A DNA stretch of 16,654 nucleotides, taken from the NCBI GenBank assembly GCA_041485845.1, contig JBGPKH010000136.1, positions 1-16,654 of the forward strand. Reading direction: 5' to 3'. The translations under genes were made by a program, and so were the position numbers. This DNA is from OMOG01 sp041485845 (GTDB taxonomy: Bacteria > Acidobacteriota > Terriglobia > Bryobacterales > Bryobacteraceae). The notes below the pieces were generated by a model that was not told where the DNA came from, searched no databases, and worked only from the letters and a program-made list of their open reading frames with translations. Shown piece by piece: positions 7,067 through 15,137 of this stretch (position 1 is its first letter; every line of letters begins with the position of its first letter).

Positions 7067-7294
7067 ATGGCCGGCGCGACCCAGGTGATCTTCACCGTTA
7101 GTGTGCCAACGCTCGCGGTTCTCATCGGGATACTGGTGAATAATGCCCGCCTGAACGACCTCAATAAGCGCATTGACGATTTCCGCGCCCACGTCGATTC
7201 CCGGTTTTCCGCGACGGATGCTCTGTTTACGGAGCGCCTCAGGCGGGTGGAAGAGGTGATGGACGCCCGGCTCAAACACCTGGAAGAAAGCTGA
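7067..7294 (+). CDS. Small membrane-anchored coiled-coil protein
   Basis: A 75-residue protein with one membrane segment at about 7-24 (VIFTVSVPTLAVLIGILV). A continuous charged, heptad-like helix follows from 27 to 74 (LNDLNKRIDDFRAHVDSRF, then LRRVEEVMDARLKHLEE). The topology suggests a short N-terminal anchor and a helical stalk that may oligomerise. It lies 37 bases after the Fe-S carrier and 43 before the methyltransferase. Its amino-acid pattern, with a TM helix then a uniform amphipathic helix, argues that it is real despite its size. Function unknown; I recognise no named family. Confidence 0.7.
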   Translation: MAGATQVIFTVSVPTLAVLIGILVNNARLNDLNKRIDDFRAHVDSRFSATDALFTERLRRVEEVMDARLKHLEES

Positions 7295-7337
7295 AGACGC
7301 CGGTCAGCGAGCGCCTTTCCAGCCTCCCGGCACCCAT

Positions 7338-8675
7338 ATGGAAGCCAGGAATCAAGTCTACACGCGGGAGACGCAGAAGCAGATCGGCGAGTTGAACCGC
7401 CTGGGCTGGTATCACAGCATCGAATTGCCGGATGGCCAGGTTATCCAGGGCCTGCAAACCCTCGAACAACTCCGCACACGGTTGGCCCAGTTCCCCATAC
7501 CCGAAGACCTCACCGGCAAACGCGTCCTCGATATCGGGGCCTGGGACGGTTGGTTCAGCTTCGAGATGGAGCGGCGCGGCGCCGAGGTGCTGGCCATCGA
7601 CTCCGCCGAGCACACCCAATTCCGCGTGGCGCGCGACCTCCTGGGGTCCAAGGTCGAATACCGGATCGCCGATATCTGCCGTCTCTCTTCCAAAGACATC
7701 GGCCGTTTCGACGTCGTCCTGTTCTTCGGCGTGCTGTATCACCTGAAGCACCCGATTCTCGCCCTGGAAACGGTCTGCGACCTCTCCACCGATATGGCCT
7801 TTGTCGAGTCCTTCGTGACCGACGACGGCGCCGACCTGTCCGCCCCCCCCCTCATGGAGTTCTACGAGACCACCGAGCTGCGCGGCCAGTTCGATAACTG
7901 GGTGGGGCCGAACTCGTCCTGCCTGCTGGCGTTTTGCCGGACCGCCGGATTCGCCCGCGTGCGACTGGCAAGCGTCCTCAATCACCGCGCGCACGTGAGC
8001 TGCTTCCGGAAATGGTCCGTGGTGGCCGGGACTGCCGAAGCGCCTTACATCACGTGCGTGGAAAACAGCGTATCCCGCGACCACACGTTTTCCAGCCTGA
8101 GCGACGACTACGTGTCGCTCTGGTTCAAAACGGAGGAGCGGCAACTGACCTGCGACGAGGTCTTTCCGCAGATCGGCGACTACGGATCGCGGCCGGTGAT
8201 CGTGCATCCCACCGGCGGCGACGGGTGGCACGCCAACTGCAAACTTCCCACGCGCCTCGATCCGGGCTGGTACGAAGTGAAGCTGCGGGCCCGCGACAGC
8301 GCCGTCAGCAATTCCGTGCGCATCGGCGTCGACGTGGGACAGGCCTCCTGGCCTGTCTCCTTGGGACCGGCTTCCGATCTCGCCATCCGCCTGGTGACCG
8401 ACGGAAGAACCTGGGACCGGTACCAGGTCCATACCGGCGTGGACGCCAGTGTCTCGCTGTGGGTAGCGGGACTCCCCGACCACTGCGACCGCTCCCACGT
8501 GCGGGTCCGCCTGAATGGCGCGGACCTGCCGGCCATCTACGTCTCTTCCCACGACCGCGAGGGTTTGAGCCAGGTGAACGCGCTGCTGCCCGCCGGGCTA
8601 CAGCCCGGGCCCGGTTCGATCACCCTGATTTTCGGCGAAAGCGAGTCCGAAGCGGTGGGGCTGGAATTGGTTTAG
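7338..8675 (+). CDS. SAM-dependent methyltransferase with a beta-rich C-terminal extension
   Basis: A 445-residue protein. Residues 50-200 are a class I methyltransferase related to the DUF1698/CmoB-like group: motif I VLDIGAWDGWFSFEM (63-77) binds SAM, D88 ends strand 2 (VLAIDSAEH), and motif IV-like FDVVLFFGVLYHLKHP (124-139) lines the active site. The N-terminal LGWYHSIELPDG is also seen in this group, upstream of the SAM domain. The C-terminal half (about 280-445) is not part of the methyltransferase. It has alternating strands and two sandwich-like pieces, the second (389-445: RVRLNGADLPAIYVSS, then QVNALLPAGLQPGPGSITL) resembling the Ig-like TIGR03437 module known from Solibacter proteins. 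No signal peptide. The acceptor substrate is unknown; small glycan or surface-polymer intermediates are plausible, tRNA less so. Confidence 0.85.
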   Translation: MEARNQVYTRETQKQIGELNRLGWYHSIELPDGQVIQGLQTLEQLRTRLAQFPIPEDLTGKRVLDIGAWDGWFSFEMERRGAEVLAIDSAEHTQFRVARDLLGSKVEYRIADICRLSSKDIGRFDVVLFFGVLYHLKHPILALETVCDLSTDMAFVESFVTDDGADLSAPPLMEFYETTELRGQFDNWVGPNSSCLLAFCRTAGFARVRLASVLNHRAHVSCFRKWSVVAGTAEAPYITCVENSVSRDHTFSSLSDDYVSLWFKTEERQLTCDEVFPQIGDYGSRPVIVHPTGGDGWHANCKLPTRLDPGWYEVKLRARDSAVSNSVRIGVDVGQASWPVSLGPASDLAIRLVTDGRTWDRYQVHTGVDASVSLWVAGLPDHCDRSHVRVRLNGADLPAIYVSSHDREGLSQVNALLPAGLQPGPGSITLIFGESESEAVGLELV

Positions 8676-8710
8676 CGGCGATAGGACCGCTCCCGGTGGT
8701 CGCGGCTCGG

Positions 8711-10429
8711 TTATGGCGTCGAGGGCGGGAGGACCCGCCGCTTGCTAGCCTGCTCGAAGGCGTACCCGATCTCGAGGAGACGCGGTTCGCTGCACGCCAT
8801 CCCGGCGAAGGACACGCCGAACGGCTGCGGCTTGGCATCGAACCCCGAGGGGAACGGCGGGGTGGGCGCATTCGGAACCATGCCGAACGGCACGATGACG
8901 GTCGGATAGCCGGGCTTCGCCGCAATCGCCGCTCCGCTGGCGCCGGGAAACAGAATGGCATCCAGGCGGTTGGCCTTCATGACTTCATCGATGCCGTGCG
9001 TGCCGCTGAGCAGGATGTCCTTGGCGCGGTCGCCTTCATAGCGGGCACGGTCGGCCTCGACGTCCATCTCGTCCGAGATATCGAGCTGCGACTGCCCGAA
9101 GCGGATCGCGCCGGCCGCGGTGTGGGTGATGTTCCACTGGCGCAGCCCGGTCAGCGACTTCACCGGCGCCGAGGCGCCCAGCGTGGCCAGCCACGCGTTG
9201 AAGTCCCGCTTCATACCGTACTTCAGCACCACCGAACAATCGGCGTCTTTGCCCTTGGCGTTGGTGACGCCGGAGCACTGCCCCCAGAGCGCGAAGTTCT
9301 GTGACGGATTCTTGGTGACGATGCTCGGGATATCGGCCGGGTCCACGATCTCGGCGCCCTGCCGCTTGAGGATGTCGATGGCTTCGGTCATGACGCGCGC
9401 CTGTTCCGGTGTCAGGCCGTTGCCGAACCCACCGCCGCCCCGTCCGCCCCGTCCACCAGGCAGATCCACACGGTCGTAGTAATATGCGCGGGGAATGCCG
9501 ATGCGCGCGCCCTTCAAGCCGTCGGCCCTCAGAAAATGCGTGTAGTCGCGGCCGGGCGGCGGCGTGCAGGTCCGGGTCGCAGGGTCGTTGGGATCGGGGG
9601 CCGGACTCTCGAGGGCGCCCAGCAGAATCGCCGCATCCGTCACGTTCCTTGCCATGGGCCCGGCGGTATCCTGGTCGGCGGTAATCGGAATGACGCCGTA
9701 GCGGCTGATGCGGCCGACCGTGGGCTTGACAGCCGCCAGCATGTTCTGATTCGACGGGCTGAGAATCGAGCCGGACGTTTCGGTGCCCACGTTCGCGGCC
9801 CAGAAGTTCGCCGCCGTGCCCACGCCGGAGCTCGACCCTCCGGTGCCGAGCGCGGGACGCCCGTCGAAGAAGGTATCTCGCGGATCGCGCCGCGGGTCGT
9901 AGGGATTGAAGCCAAACCCGCGAACCGCGTTGTAATTGCCGGGCATCGGAGTGGGCGCGCCGGCCACCCAGTTGGCCAGCTCCGAGAGCCCGGTCTTGGC
10001 GATAATCACCGCCCCGGCGTCGCGCAGGTTCTTCACCAGCGTGGCATCGTAGGGCGGCACGTAGCCATCGAATGCCAGCGCGCCGCCGGTGGTGACGATG
10101 TCGTGCGTCAGTACGTTGTCTTTGAGCGCAATCGGAATGCCGTGCAGCGGGCCGCGGATGCGCCCTTGCGCGCGCTCGCGGTCGCGGTCATCGGCCTCCT
10201 GGAGCACGTGCGGATTCACCGTGATCACGCAGTGCAGCTTGTCCTCGTACATGCCGATGCGCGCGAGATAGAGCGTGACTAAGTCGCGCGAGGTCACGCG
10301 ACGCTGTTCCATCGCGGCGCGCATTTGCGGAATGGTGGCCTCCACCGGGTTGAACGGCGCGGCCGGCTGGTTCTGTCCTTCGAGCGCGGCAGCCGCGGCG
10401 AGAATGGGCAGCAGGCGAATAGGCTTCAT
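8711..10429 (-). CDS. Secreted amidase-signature hydrolase
   Basis: A 572-residue member of the amidase signature family with an N-terminal signal peptide (MKPIRLLPILAAAAALEGQ), so it acts in the periplasm or outside. The Ser-cisSer-Lys triad is visible: K103 in GIPIALKDN, the cis-Ser S199 (or S200) in TGGSSSG, and the nucleophile S221 in GTETSGSI. The family hydrolyses amide bonds of diverse substrates, and the substrate here is unknown; it is not GatA, which is cytosolic. The stretch between the serines is two residues shorter than in FAAH- or GatA-like enzymes, and a Gly/Arg-rich loop sits at 325-338. The stop is convergent with the methyltransferase 35 bases away, and no terminator is obvious between them. 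Confidence 0.92.
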   Translation of the reverse strand: MKPIRLLPILAAAAALEGQNQPAAPFNPVEATIPQMRAAMEQRRVTSRDLVTLYLARIGMYEDKLHCVITVNPHVLQEADDRDRERAQGRIRGPLHGIPIALKDNVLTHDIVTTGGALAFDGYVPPYDATLVKNLRDAGAVIIAKTGLSELANWVAGAPTPMPGNYNAVRGFGFNPYDPRRDPRDTFFDGRPALGTGGSSSGVGTAANFWAANVGTETSGSILSPSNQNMLAAVKPTVGRISRYGVIPITADQDTAGPMARNVTDAAILLGALESPAPDPNDPATRTCTPPPGRDYTHFLRADGLKGARIGIPRAYYYDRVDLPGGRGGRGGGGFGNGLTPEQARVMTEAIDILKRQGAEIVDPADIPSIVTKNPSQNFALWGQCSGVTNAKGKDADCSVVLKYGMKRDFNAWLATLGASAPVKSLTGLRQWNITHTAAGAIRFGQSQLDISDEMDVEADRARYEGDRAKDILLSGTHGIDEVMKANRLDAILFPGASGAAIAAKPGYPTVIVPFGMVPNAPTPPFPSGFDAKPQPFGVSFAGMACSEPRLLEIGYAFEQASKRRVLPPSTP

Positions 10430-10437
10430 GGTCTATC

Positions 10438-10443
10438 AGAATA
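10438..10443 (-). promoter_or_regulatory. -10-like element close to the amidase start
   Basis: On the minus strand TATTCT lies eight bases before the ATG at 10429, with no Shine-Dalgarno between. Transcription would start within a few bases of the start codon. There is no convincing -35. Confidence 0.3.
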
Positions 10444-10628
10444 CCAGCCTCGACGCGAACCTTCCTCCTCATTCCGCGATAGCAGGCAAAACTTAGGCTA
10501 ACGGGTCTTGAGATCCGAAAGTGATTGATATCATTCAGGAAATTTTGTGCGAGTTTGCGTGACTCGGATTCTTGGCGGGGCGGGTTGGGGAGTGTTTTTT
10601 GCGGTAGGCGGCGGACAGGGTGATTTTA

Positions 10629-10660
10629 TTACAGATCTTAAACTCTTAATACGTTATAAT
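10629..10660 (+). promoter_or_regulatory. Promoter of the TonB-dependent receptor gene
   Basis: A perfect TATAAT at 10655-10660 in an AT-richer stretch, with TTACAG at 10629-10634 as a possible but over-spaced -35 (20 bases). Transcription would start near 10667 and leave a leader of about 43 bases. The 280-base gap from 10430 also holds the amidase upstream region and an 8-base palindrome TGATATCA near 10527; I see nothing else there. Confidence 0.55.
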
Positions 10661-10697
10661 CGATAGCGGCCAAAAAGCCAAATTGGAAATCCTGGTT

Positions 10698-10704
10698 GAG
10701 GAGG
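10698..10704 (+). promoter_or_regulatory. Strong Shine-Dalgarno fixing the receptor start
   Basis: GAGGAGG lies five bases before ATG 10710. It makes this start far more likely than the in-frame TTG at 10683. Confidence 0.8.
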
Positions 10705-10709
10705 CCGTG

Positions 10710-13700
10710 ATGCGTTCAAAAAGCTGTTGGATCGTCAAGATCGCGATCGCGATTCTTTCAATCTTTCTACTAATGGAGCCGGCGCTGATGGCGCAGTCGC
10801 AGAACATCAGCGGCACCGTTGTAGACACGTCTGGCGGCGTCATCCCCGGGGCTACGGTGCAGATCACAGACGTGGCCAAGGGAACGATCGCGCGGGAAGC
10901 GAGCACGGATGAGGCGGGGCGGTTCCGCGCCATCAACATAGAGCCGGGCAGGTATCTCGTGAGTGTCGAGAAAACCGGGTTCAAGAAGGCTGAACTCAAG
11001 CTCACCCTGGATGTCAATGCCAAGGTGGACGTTGGAGAGATCAAGCTCGACGTCGGCCAGGTGACCGAGGTGTTGTCGGTGAGCGAGGAAATGGTCCCCG
11101 TAACTCAGACCAACACCATGGAAAAGGCCTACCTGGTAGACCCGAAGCAGATTTCGGAGCTGCCCATGAACGGGCGCAACTGGGTTGCCTTGATGAGCAC
11201 GGTTCCAGGCATGACCAGCAGCGCCCGCAACGATTTCGATGTGAACTTCAACGATGTGTCCACATTCCATTCCCTCGGCGGGCGCGGCTCGGAGAATAAC
11301 TTTTACCTGGACGGCTCTCCGAATCTGGACGTGGGCGATAACCAGTCGCAGTACACCCAGCCCAGCATCGACTCCATTGCGGAGTTCCGGGTGCTGCAAA
11401 GCGGCTTCAACGCCGAGTACGGCCGCAACTCCGGCATGGTGGTAGCGGTGCAAACGAAGTCAGGCTCCAACCGCTTCCACGGCACTTTGTACGAATATCT
11501 GCGCAACAACAAACTCGATGCCAAGTGCGTGTTGTGCAACACACTGCAGCCGCAACTGCGCTACAACCAGTTCGGCGGCAATTTCAGCGGCTGGGTGCCG
11601 GTGCCGAAACTCTCGACCCGGCAGGACAAGAGAATATTCTTCTTCTACAACCGCGAGATGACGCGGCGGGTTTTGCCATCCAGCAGCTACCGGGACATCC
11701 CCAGCGCGAGAATCATGAACGGCGACTTCAGCGAATGGCTGCTTCCTACCGACATGCAATGGGCGCCGCAGTTCAAGAACGGCACGATCTTCCAGCCCGG
11801 GACCATCCAGCGCGATGGCGCGGGCCACATCATCGACGGCGTGCCGTTCGCCAACAATGTGGTTCCGAAGTCGATGTGGCTGCCGCAGAGCGCTAACCTG
11901 CTGAAGGTCTACACGGGAATCCCCGGTTTTGCGAGCTTCGCGGCCGCGCCCAACCCGGGCTACGTGCGGTACTACTACAACAATCCCAGCAGGCTGCTGA
12001 AGAACCAGGATCTGCTCCGAGTGGACTACGCGATCAGCAGCAAAATGAACAGTTATTTCCGATGGGTAAACGATTACCAGCGGGAACAAAACGAAAACGG
12101 GATCTGGGCCGGCCAGAATATTCCCATACAACCGCAAAGGCGGCCGAAGCCGGGCAGCTCCTGGTCGTGGAATATCGTCAACTCCTTTGCGCCGGCGCTT
12201 TCGGCGGAGACCATCCTGTCCTACAACCACCAGTCGCAATCGCTGTCGATCGTGGAGCCCAACCCGATCGATCGCGATAAGCTCGGCGCCAACTGGACGC
12301 AGCTCTATCCGCTGACCAACCTGACCAACTCGGTTGCGGATTTGAACGCGTCGCCCCTTAGCTGGAGCATCGGCGACCCGGGCTGGCACAACGATGGCAA
12401 GGACTACGCCTTCACCGAGAACGTCTCGTTCCTGAAGGGATCTCACACGTTCAAATTCGGGTTCTATTACAACCGCGACGACAAAAAGCAGACCGGGACC
12501 TGGCCGATGAACGGAAGCATCAACTTCAATTCCTCCTCCACGATGCCCCTGGACACCGGAAGCGGGCTGGCCAACCTGATGCTGGGGAACTTCCAGAGCT
12601 ACACACAGAACAATGCGCACGTTTATCCGTATTTCCGCTTCCTGGCCTCGGAGGCTTATGTCCAGGACAGTTGGAAGGTAAGCAGACGCCTGACTCTGGA
12701 GGTCGGCATTCGCTTCGCGCATATGGTCCCGACCTTCACCTATACGCGGGCCGGCTCGCCACCCGCCGAAGGCACCTGGAAGCTCTACAGCGTGGACCTC
12801 GCCAGGTACGACGCCAGCAAGCGGCCGGTCATCGATTTGAACACCGGCAAACTGATCGGCGATCCGATGGCGGCGCTGTCGCCGCTGGGACTGGTCTGCG
12901 ACCCGTGCTCCGGCGTAGCGCGTGGATTCTCGCCGGCCAAGAACCTCTTTGCGCCTCGACTCGGCTTTGCGTACGACGTCTTTGGAGACGGGAAGATGGC
13001 TCTCCGCGCCGGCTTCGGCGTTTATCACGAACGCCTCCGCCAGAACAACTTTAACTTCGGCGCCGGCGGACAGTGGCCCAACCTCACCGCGGCATCGGCG
13101 CTCAACGGCACCGTCGCCAGAGTCGATACCAGCGTCACGCAAGGTCCGGCTCCGCCCATCACGCCGCCGGGGTTGACGATCTGGCCCGCGGATAACACCA
13201 TGCCGAGCATCTACTCGTGGTACCTGGGCATCCAGAGAGAGTTGCCCGCCAGATTCTCGCTGGACCTCTCTTATGCCGGCAACCACGCCGTGCACCTGAT
13301 GAACCAGCGAAGGGCAAATGCGGTGGCCGCGAACACCTTTGTGCTCAACCCGGACCTGTCGAAGTCGGTCAATTACCGGAACGACGCTCTCCGTCCATAT
13401 TACGGCTGGGGCAGCCTGCTGGCAGTCGAGACACTCTCTTACTCCTCCTACAACGCCATGATGTTCCGGCTCAGCCGCCGCTTCACCAACAATCTTGCCG
13501 TCAACTTCAACTACACCTGGTCGAAGATCATGGACCTGGTGGACAACGACTCCGACACCATCATCAACCCCTTCAACATGCGCCAGAACTGGGCGCCGGC
13601 CGGTTACGACCAGACCAACGTCATCGCTACCGACTTCGTCTACCTGCTCCCCAAGGTGACGGGCGCTCTGGATAAGCCGGGGCTGAGAACGGTTTTCAAT

Positions 13701-14162
13701 GGCTGGGAAGTCAGTGGCATGATCCGGGCCCAATCGGGGATGCCATTCTCCGTCAGCTCGAACGGATCGACGATGGGGGTGGATGCGGGCGGCCAGTACC
13801 CGGATGTCATCGGCGATCCCTATGCGGGACAGAACAAGTACCAATGGGTCAACCCGGCGGCTTTCCAGCGTCCGCTGGATGGCCAGTACGGCAATGTCCA
13901 TCGGAACGCGTTCCGCATGCCCGGCATCCGTAACGTCGACGCCAACTTCGTGAAGAACTTCGCGATCACGGAATCCGTGAAGGCGGCCTTCCGCTGCGAG
14001 ATCTTCAACCTGTTCAACCATCCGCAGATCTGGGGCCTCACCACTGGATTTACCGCCGACAATGAGCGCGGCCTGATCTCGACCGGCAACAAGAATTTCG
14101 GGCAACCCAGTAGCTGGCGCGAGGCCAGAATTATCCAACTGGCTCTCCGGTTCAGCTTCTGA
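10710..14162 (+). CDS. TonB-dependent outer-membrane receptor (Oar-like, with CarboxypepD_reg-like domain)
   Basis: A 1150-residue outer-membrane receptor. Residues 1-29 are the signal peptide (cleavage after ALMA). Residues 31-115 are an Ig-like carboxypeptidase-regulatory domain (NISGTVVDTSGGVIPGATVQ onwards, ending near VDVGEIKLDVG). Residues about 125-260 form the plug (KQISELPMNGRNWVALMSTV, then a GGRGSENNFYLDG segment and the AEFRVLQSGFNAEYGRNSG stretch). The remainder is a beta-barrel ending in the aromatic motif RIIQLALRFSF, the signal for the BamA machine. This family is expanded in Acidobacteriota, and Oar-type receptors import or export large substrates using TonB energy. Neither a SusD-like partner nor a TonB gene is adjacent, so the substrate is unknown. 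It is monocistronic, with its own promoter and a terminator 21 bases downstream. Confidence 0.95.
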   Translation: MRSKSCWIVKIAIAILSIFLLMEPALMAQSQNISGTVVDTSGGVIPGATVQITDVAKGTIAREASTDEAGRFRAINIEPGRYLVSVEKTGFKKAELKLTLDVNAKVDVGEIKLDVGQVTEVLSVSEEMVPVTQTNTMEKAYLVDPKQISELPMNGRNWVALMSTVPGMTSSARNDFDVNFNDVSTFHSLGGRGSENNFYLDGSPNLDVGDNQSQYTQPSIDSIAEFRVLQSGFNAEYGRNSGMVVAVQTKSGSNRFHGTLYEYLRNNKLDAKCVLCNTLQPQLRYNQFGGNFSGWVPVPKLSTRQDKRIFFFYNREMTRRVLPSSSYRDIPSARIMNGDFSEWLLPTDMQWAPQFKNGTIFQPGTIQRDGAGHIIDGVPFANNVVPKSMWLPQSANLLKVYTGIPGFASFAAAPNPGYVRYYYNNPSRLLKNQDLLRVDYAISSKMNSYFRWVNDYQREQNENGIWAGQNIPIQPQRRPKPGSSWSWNIVNSFAPALSAETILSYNHQSQSLSIVEPNPIDRDKLGANWTQLYPLTNLTNSVADLNASPLSWSIGDPGWHNDGKDYAFTENVSFLKGSHTFKFGFYYNRDDKKQTGTWPMNGSINFNSSSTMPLDTGSGLANLMLGNFQSYTQNNAHVYPYFRFLASEAYVQDSWKVSRRLTLEVGIRFAHMVPTFTYTRAGSPPAEGTWKLYSVDLARYDASKRPVIDLNTGKLIGDPMAALSPLGLVCDPCSGVARGFSPAKNLFAPRLGFAYDVFGDGKMALRAGFGVYHERLRQNNFNFGAGGQWPNLTAASALNGTVARVDTSVTQGPAPPITPPGLTIWPADNTMPSIYSWYLGIQRELPARFSLDLSYAGNHAVHLMNQRRANAVAANTFVLNPDLSKSVNYRNDALRPYYGWGSLLAVETLSYSSYNAMMFRLSRRFTNNLAVNFNYTWSKIMDLVDNDSDTIINPFNMRQNWAPAGYDQTNVIATDFVYLLPKVTGALDKPGLRTVFNGWEVSGMIRAQSGMPFSVSSNGSTMGVDAGGQYPDVIGDPYAGQNKYQWVNPAAFQRPLDGQYGNVHRNAFRMPGIRNVDANFVKNFAITESVKAAFRCEIFNLFNHPQIWGLTTGFTADNERGLISTGNKNFGQPSSWREARIIQLALRFSF

Positions 14163-14182
14163 GTCCTTGCGAACACAGGATA

Positions 14183-14213
14183 GCCCCGCTGCCTTGGGCA
14201 GCGGCGCTTTTTT
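14183..14213 (+). terminator. Intrinsic terminator of the receptor gene
   Basis: GCCCCGCTGCC (14183-14193), loop TTG, then GGCAGCGGCGC (14197-14207): eight base pairs next to the loop, one mismatch, two more pairs, followed by six T (14208-14213). A strong rho-independent terminator. Confidence 0.9.
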
Positions 14214-14561
14214 CGTGTGTGGGGAGCAAGTTCTAGAGTTCGGGGCGACTGTGGCAGGGAACCGGTGGCGCGTCACGCGGGCGTCGCCGAAGTGCGAAAA
14301 ACGGTCGTGGAAGTGTTCAGAGGCCCAAGGCACGTTCACCGCGACCGGCGACATGCCACGTCCCGAGCGGTGTTAGCGTTAGCGCGGGGCCTGCCGTGCC
14401 CGTTCGGCTGAGCTATCTCGGGCGATAGAGCAATGAAGTCTCCATCGGTGTGCGGTGACATAATTCCAACTGATCGGCCGCGCGGCGCTTCGATGCGGGT
14501 TCTGTGGTGAGCTTGATCAATCCACCGTGACGGTTCGGATGGGGCTTGAAGAGCCGCCTCG
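14214..14561. other. Gene-poor interval between receptor terminator and HNH-like gene
   Basis: About 350 bases. It contains a short hairpin CTATC-TCGGGC-GATAG (14413-14428) and a tandem 6-base repeat GTTAGC near 14372. On the minus strand there is an open frame (14413 to about 14600) whose peptide looks protein-like but has no start of its own. I see no RNA gene or transposon end. Confidence 0.5.
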
Positions 14562-15137
14562 CTATGCGGTCGGAGCGGGTCCGCCGGAACCGCCGGGGGG
14601 AGTCCGGAGTTTGAACCCGCTGTCCGGCTGCGATTGGGGAGGGCGCCTTTTGCCGCTGCGGATTTGCGAGACGTAGCTGCGGCAGATGGCGAATTCTTTG
14701 GCGATTTGGGGATAGGGGCGGGTGTCGCTCTTGATGGCCGCGACCTGCTCCTCGGACAGGCGGCTCGATCCCTTTCGCCGCAGAGTCAGATGCTCGGGAT
14801 TCACGCAAGTCTCGTAACCGCACGTGGGATAGGCAGTCCTCCCGTCGGGCACCGTGACACCGGCGAAGCGTTCCAGGGCAAATCGCCGCGGGTGGACCAC
14901 CACTCCGGGCGCGGTCGAGATATTCATACTGCGGCCGCGCCACAGCCAGCACGAATCCTGCTGGAGCACCCGCCGCCAGAACCTCTCCTCGGGTGTCCGG
15001 GTCTTGTTTTTCCTGCGAGGCACAGACTCAGTCAGCTTCTTCAGAATCTCCGCGTTCATGGCGGACTGGTAGCGTTTGGGGACTCGCGGCTGGTCCAGAA
15101 TCGCGCGCACCATGGAACGTAGGACGTATTTCTTCAT
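14562..15137 (-). CDS. HNH-endonuclease-like protein with C-terminal helix-turn-helix
   Basis: A 191-residue protein built like a phage or homing HNH nuclease. Residues 62-118 match the HNH_3-type fold: CWLWRGR (63-69), VVHPRRFALERFAGVTVPDG (80-99), then C106-x4-C111-V-N113-P-E-H116-L. The Cys pair would hold a structural zinc. Residues 128-164 are a helix-turn-helix (LSEEQVAAIKSDTRPYPQIA, then SYVSQIRSGKR), the DNA-binding module usual in these nucleases. The position that normally carries the first catalytic His, two residues before C106, is Pro104, so nuclease activity is doubtful. The N-terminal 50 residues are basic. It stands alone with no intron or phage genes. It may be a degenerate nuclease or a DNA-binding protein. 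The tail after 165 is Pro/Gly-rich. Confidence 0.75.
   Translation of the reverse strand: MKKYVLRSMVRAILDQPRVPKRYQSAMNAEILKKLTESVPRRKNKTRTPEERFWRRVLQQDSCWLWRGRSMNISTAPGVVVHPRRFALERFAGVTVPDGRTAYPTCGYETCVNPEHLTLRRKGSSRLSEEQVAAIKSDTRPYPQIAKEFAICRSYVSQIRSGKRRPPQSQPDSGFKLRTPPGGSGGPAPTA

Noticed and set aside
7272..8552. A 426-codon open frame antisense to the methyltransferase
   Set aside because: The sense strand carries clear SAM-binding motifs; the antisense peptide is His/Gly/Val-rich without recognisable domains.
8590..8640. GC-rich inverted repeat GCCGGGCTACAGCCCGGGC as a terminator
   Set aside because: It lies inside the methyltransferase coding sequence and has no following T-run.
7934..9304. 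A 456-codon plus-strand frame spanning the methyltransferase 3' end and the amidase
   Set aside because: It is Arg-rich, crosses two well-supported genes and has no domain.
11460..14354. A 964-codon open frame antisense to the TonB-dependent receptor
   Set aside because: It mirrors the codon pattern of a GC-rich gene, has no family motifs, and the sense strand encodes a complete receptor with promoter and terminator.
14500..14560. tRNA-like GGTTCGGAT stretch
   Set aside because: No acceptor stem, D-arm or anticodon arm can be folded around it.
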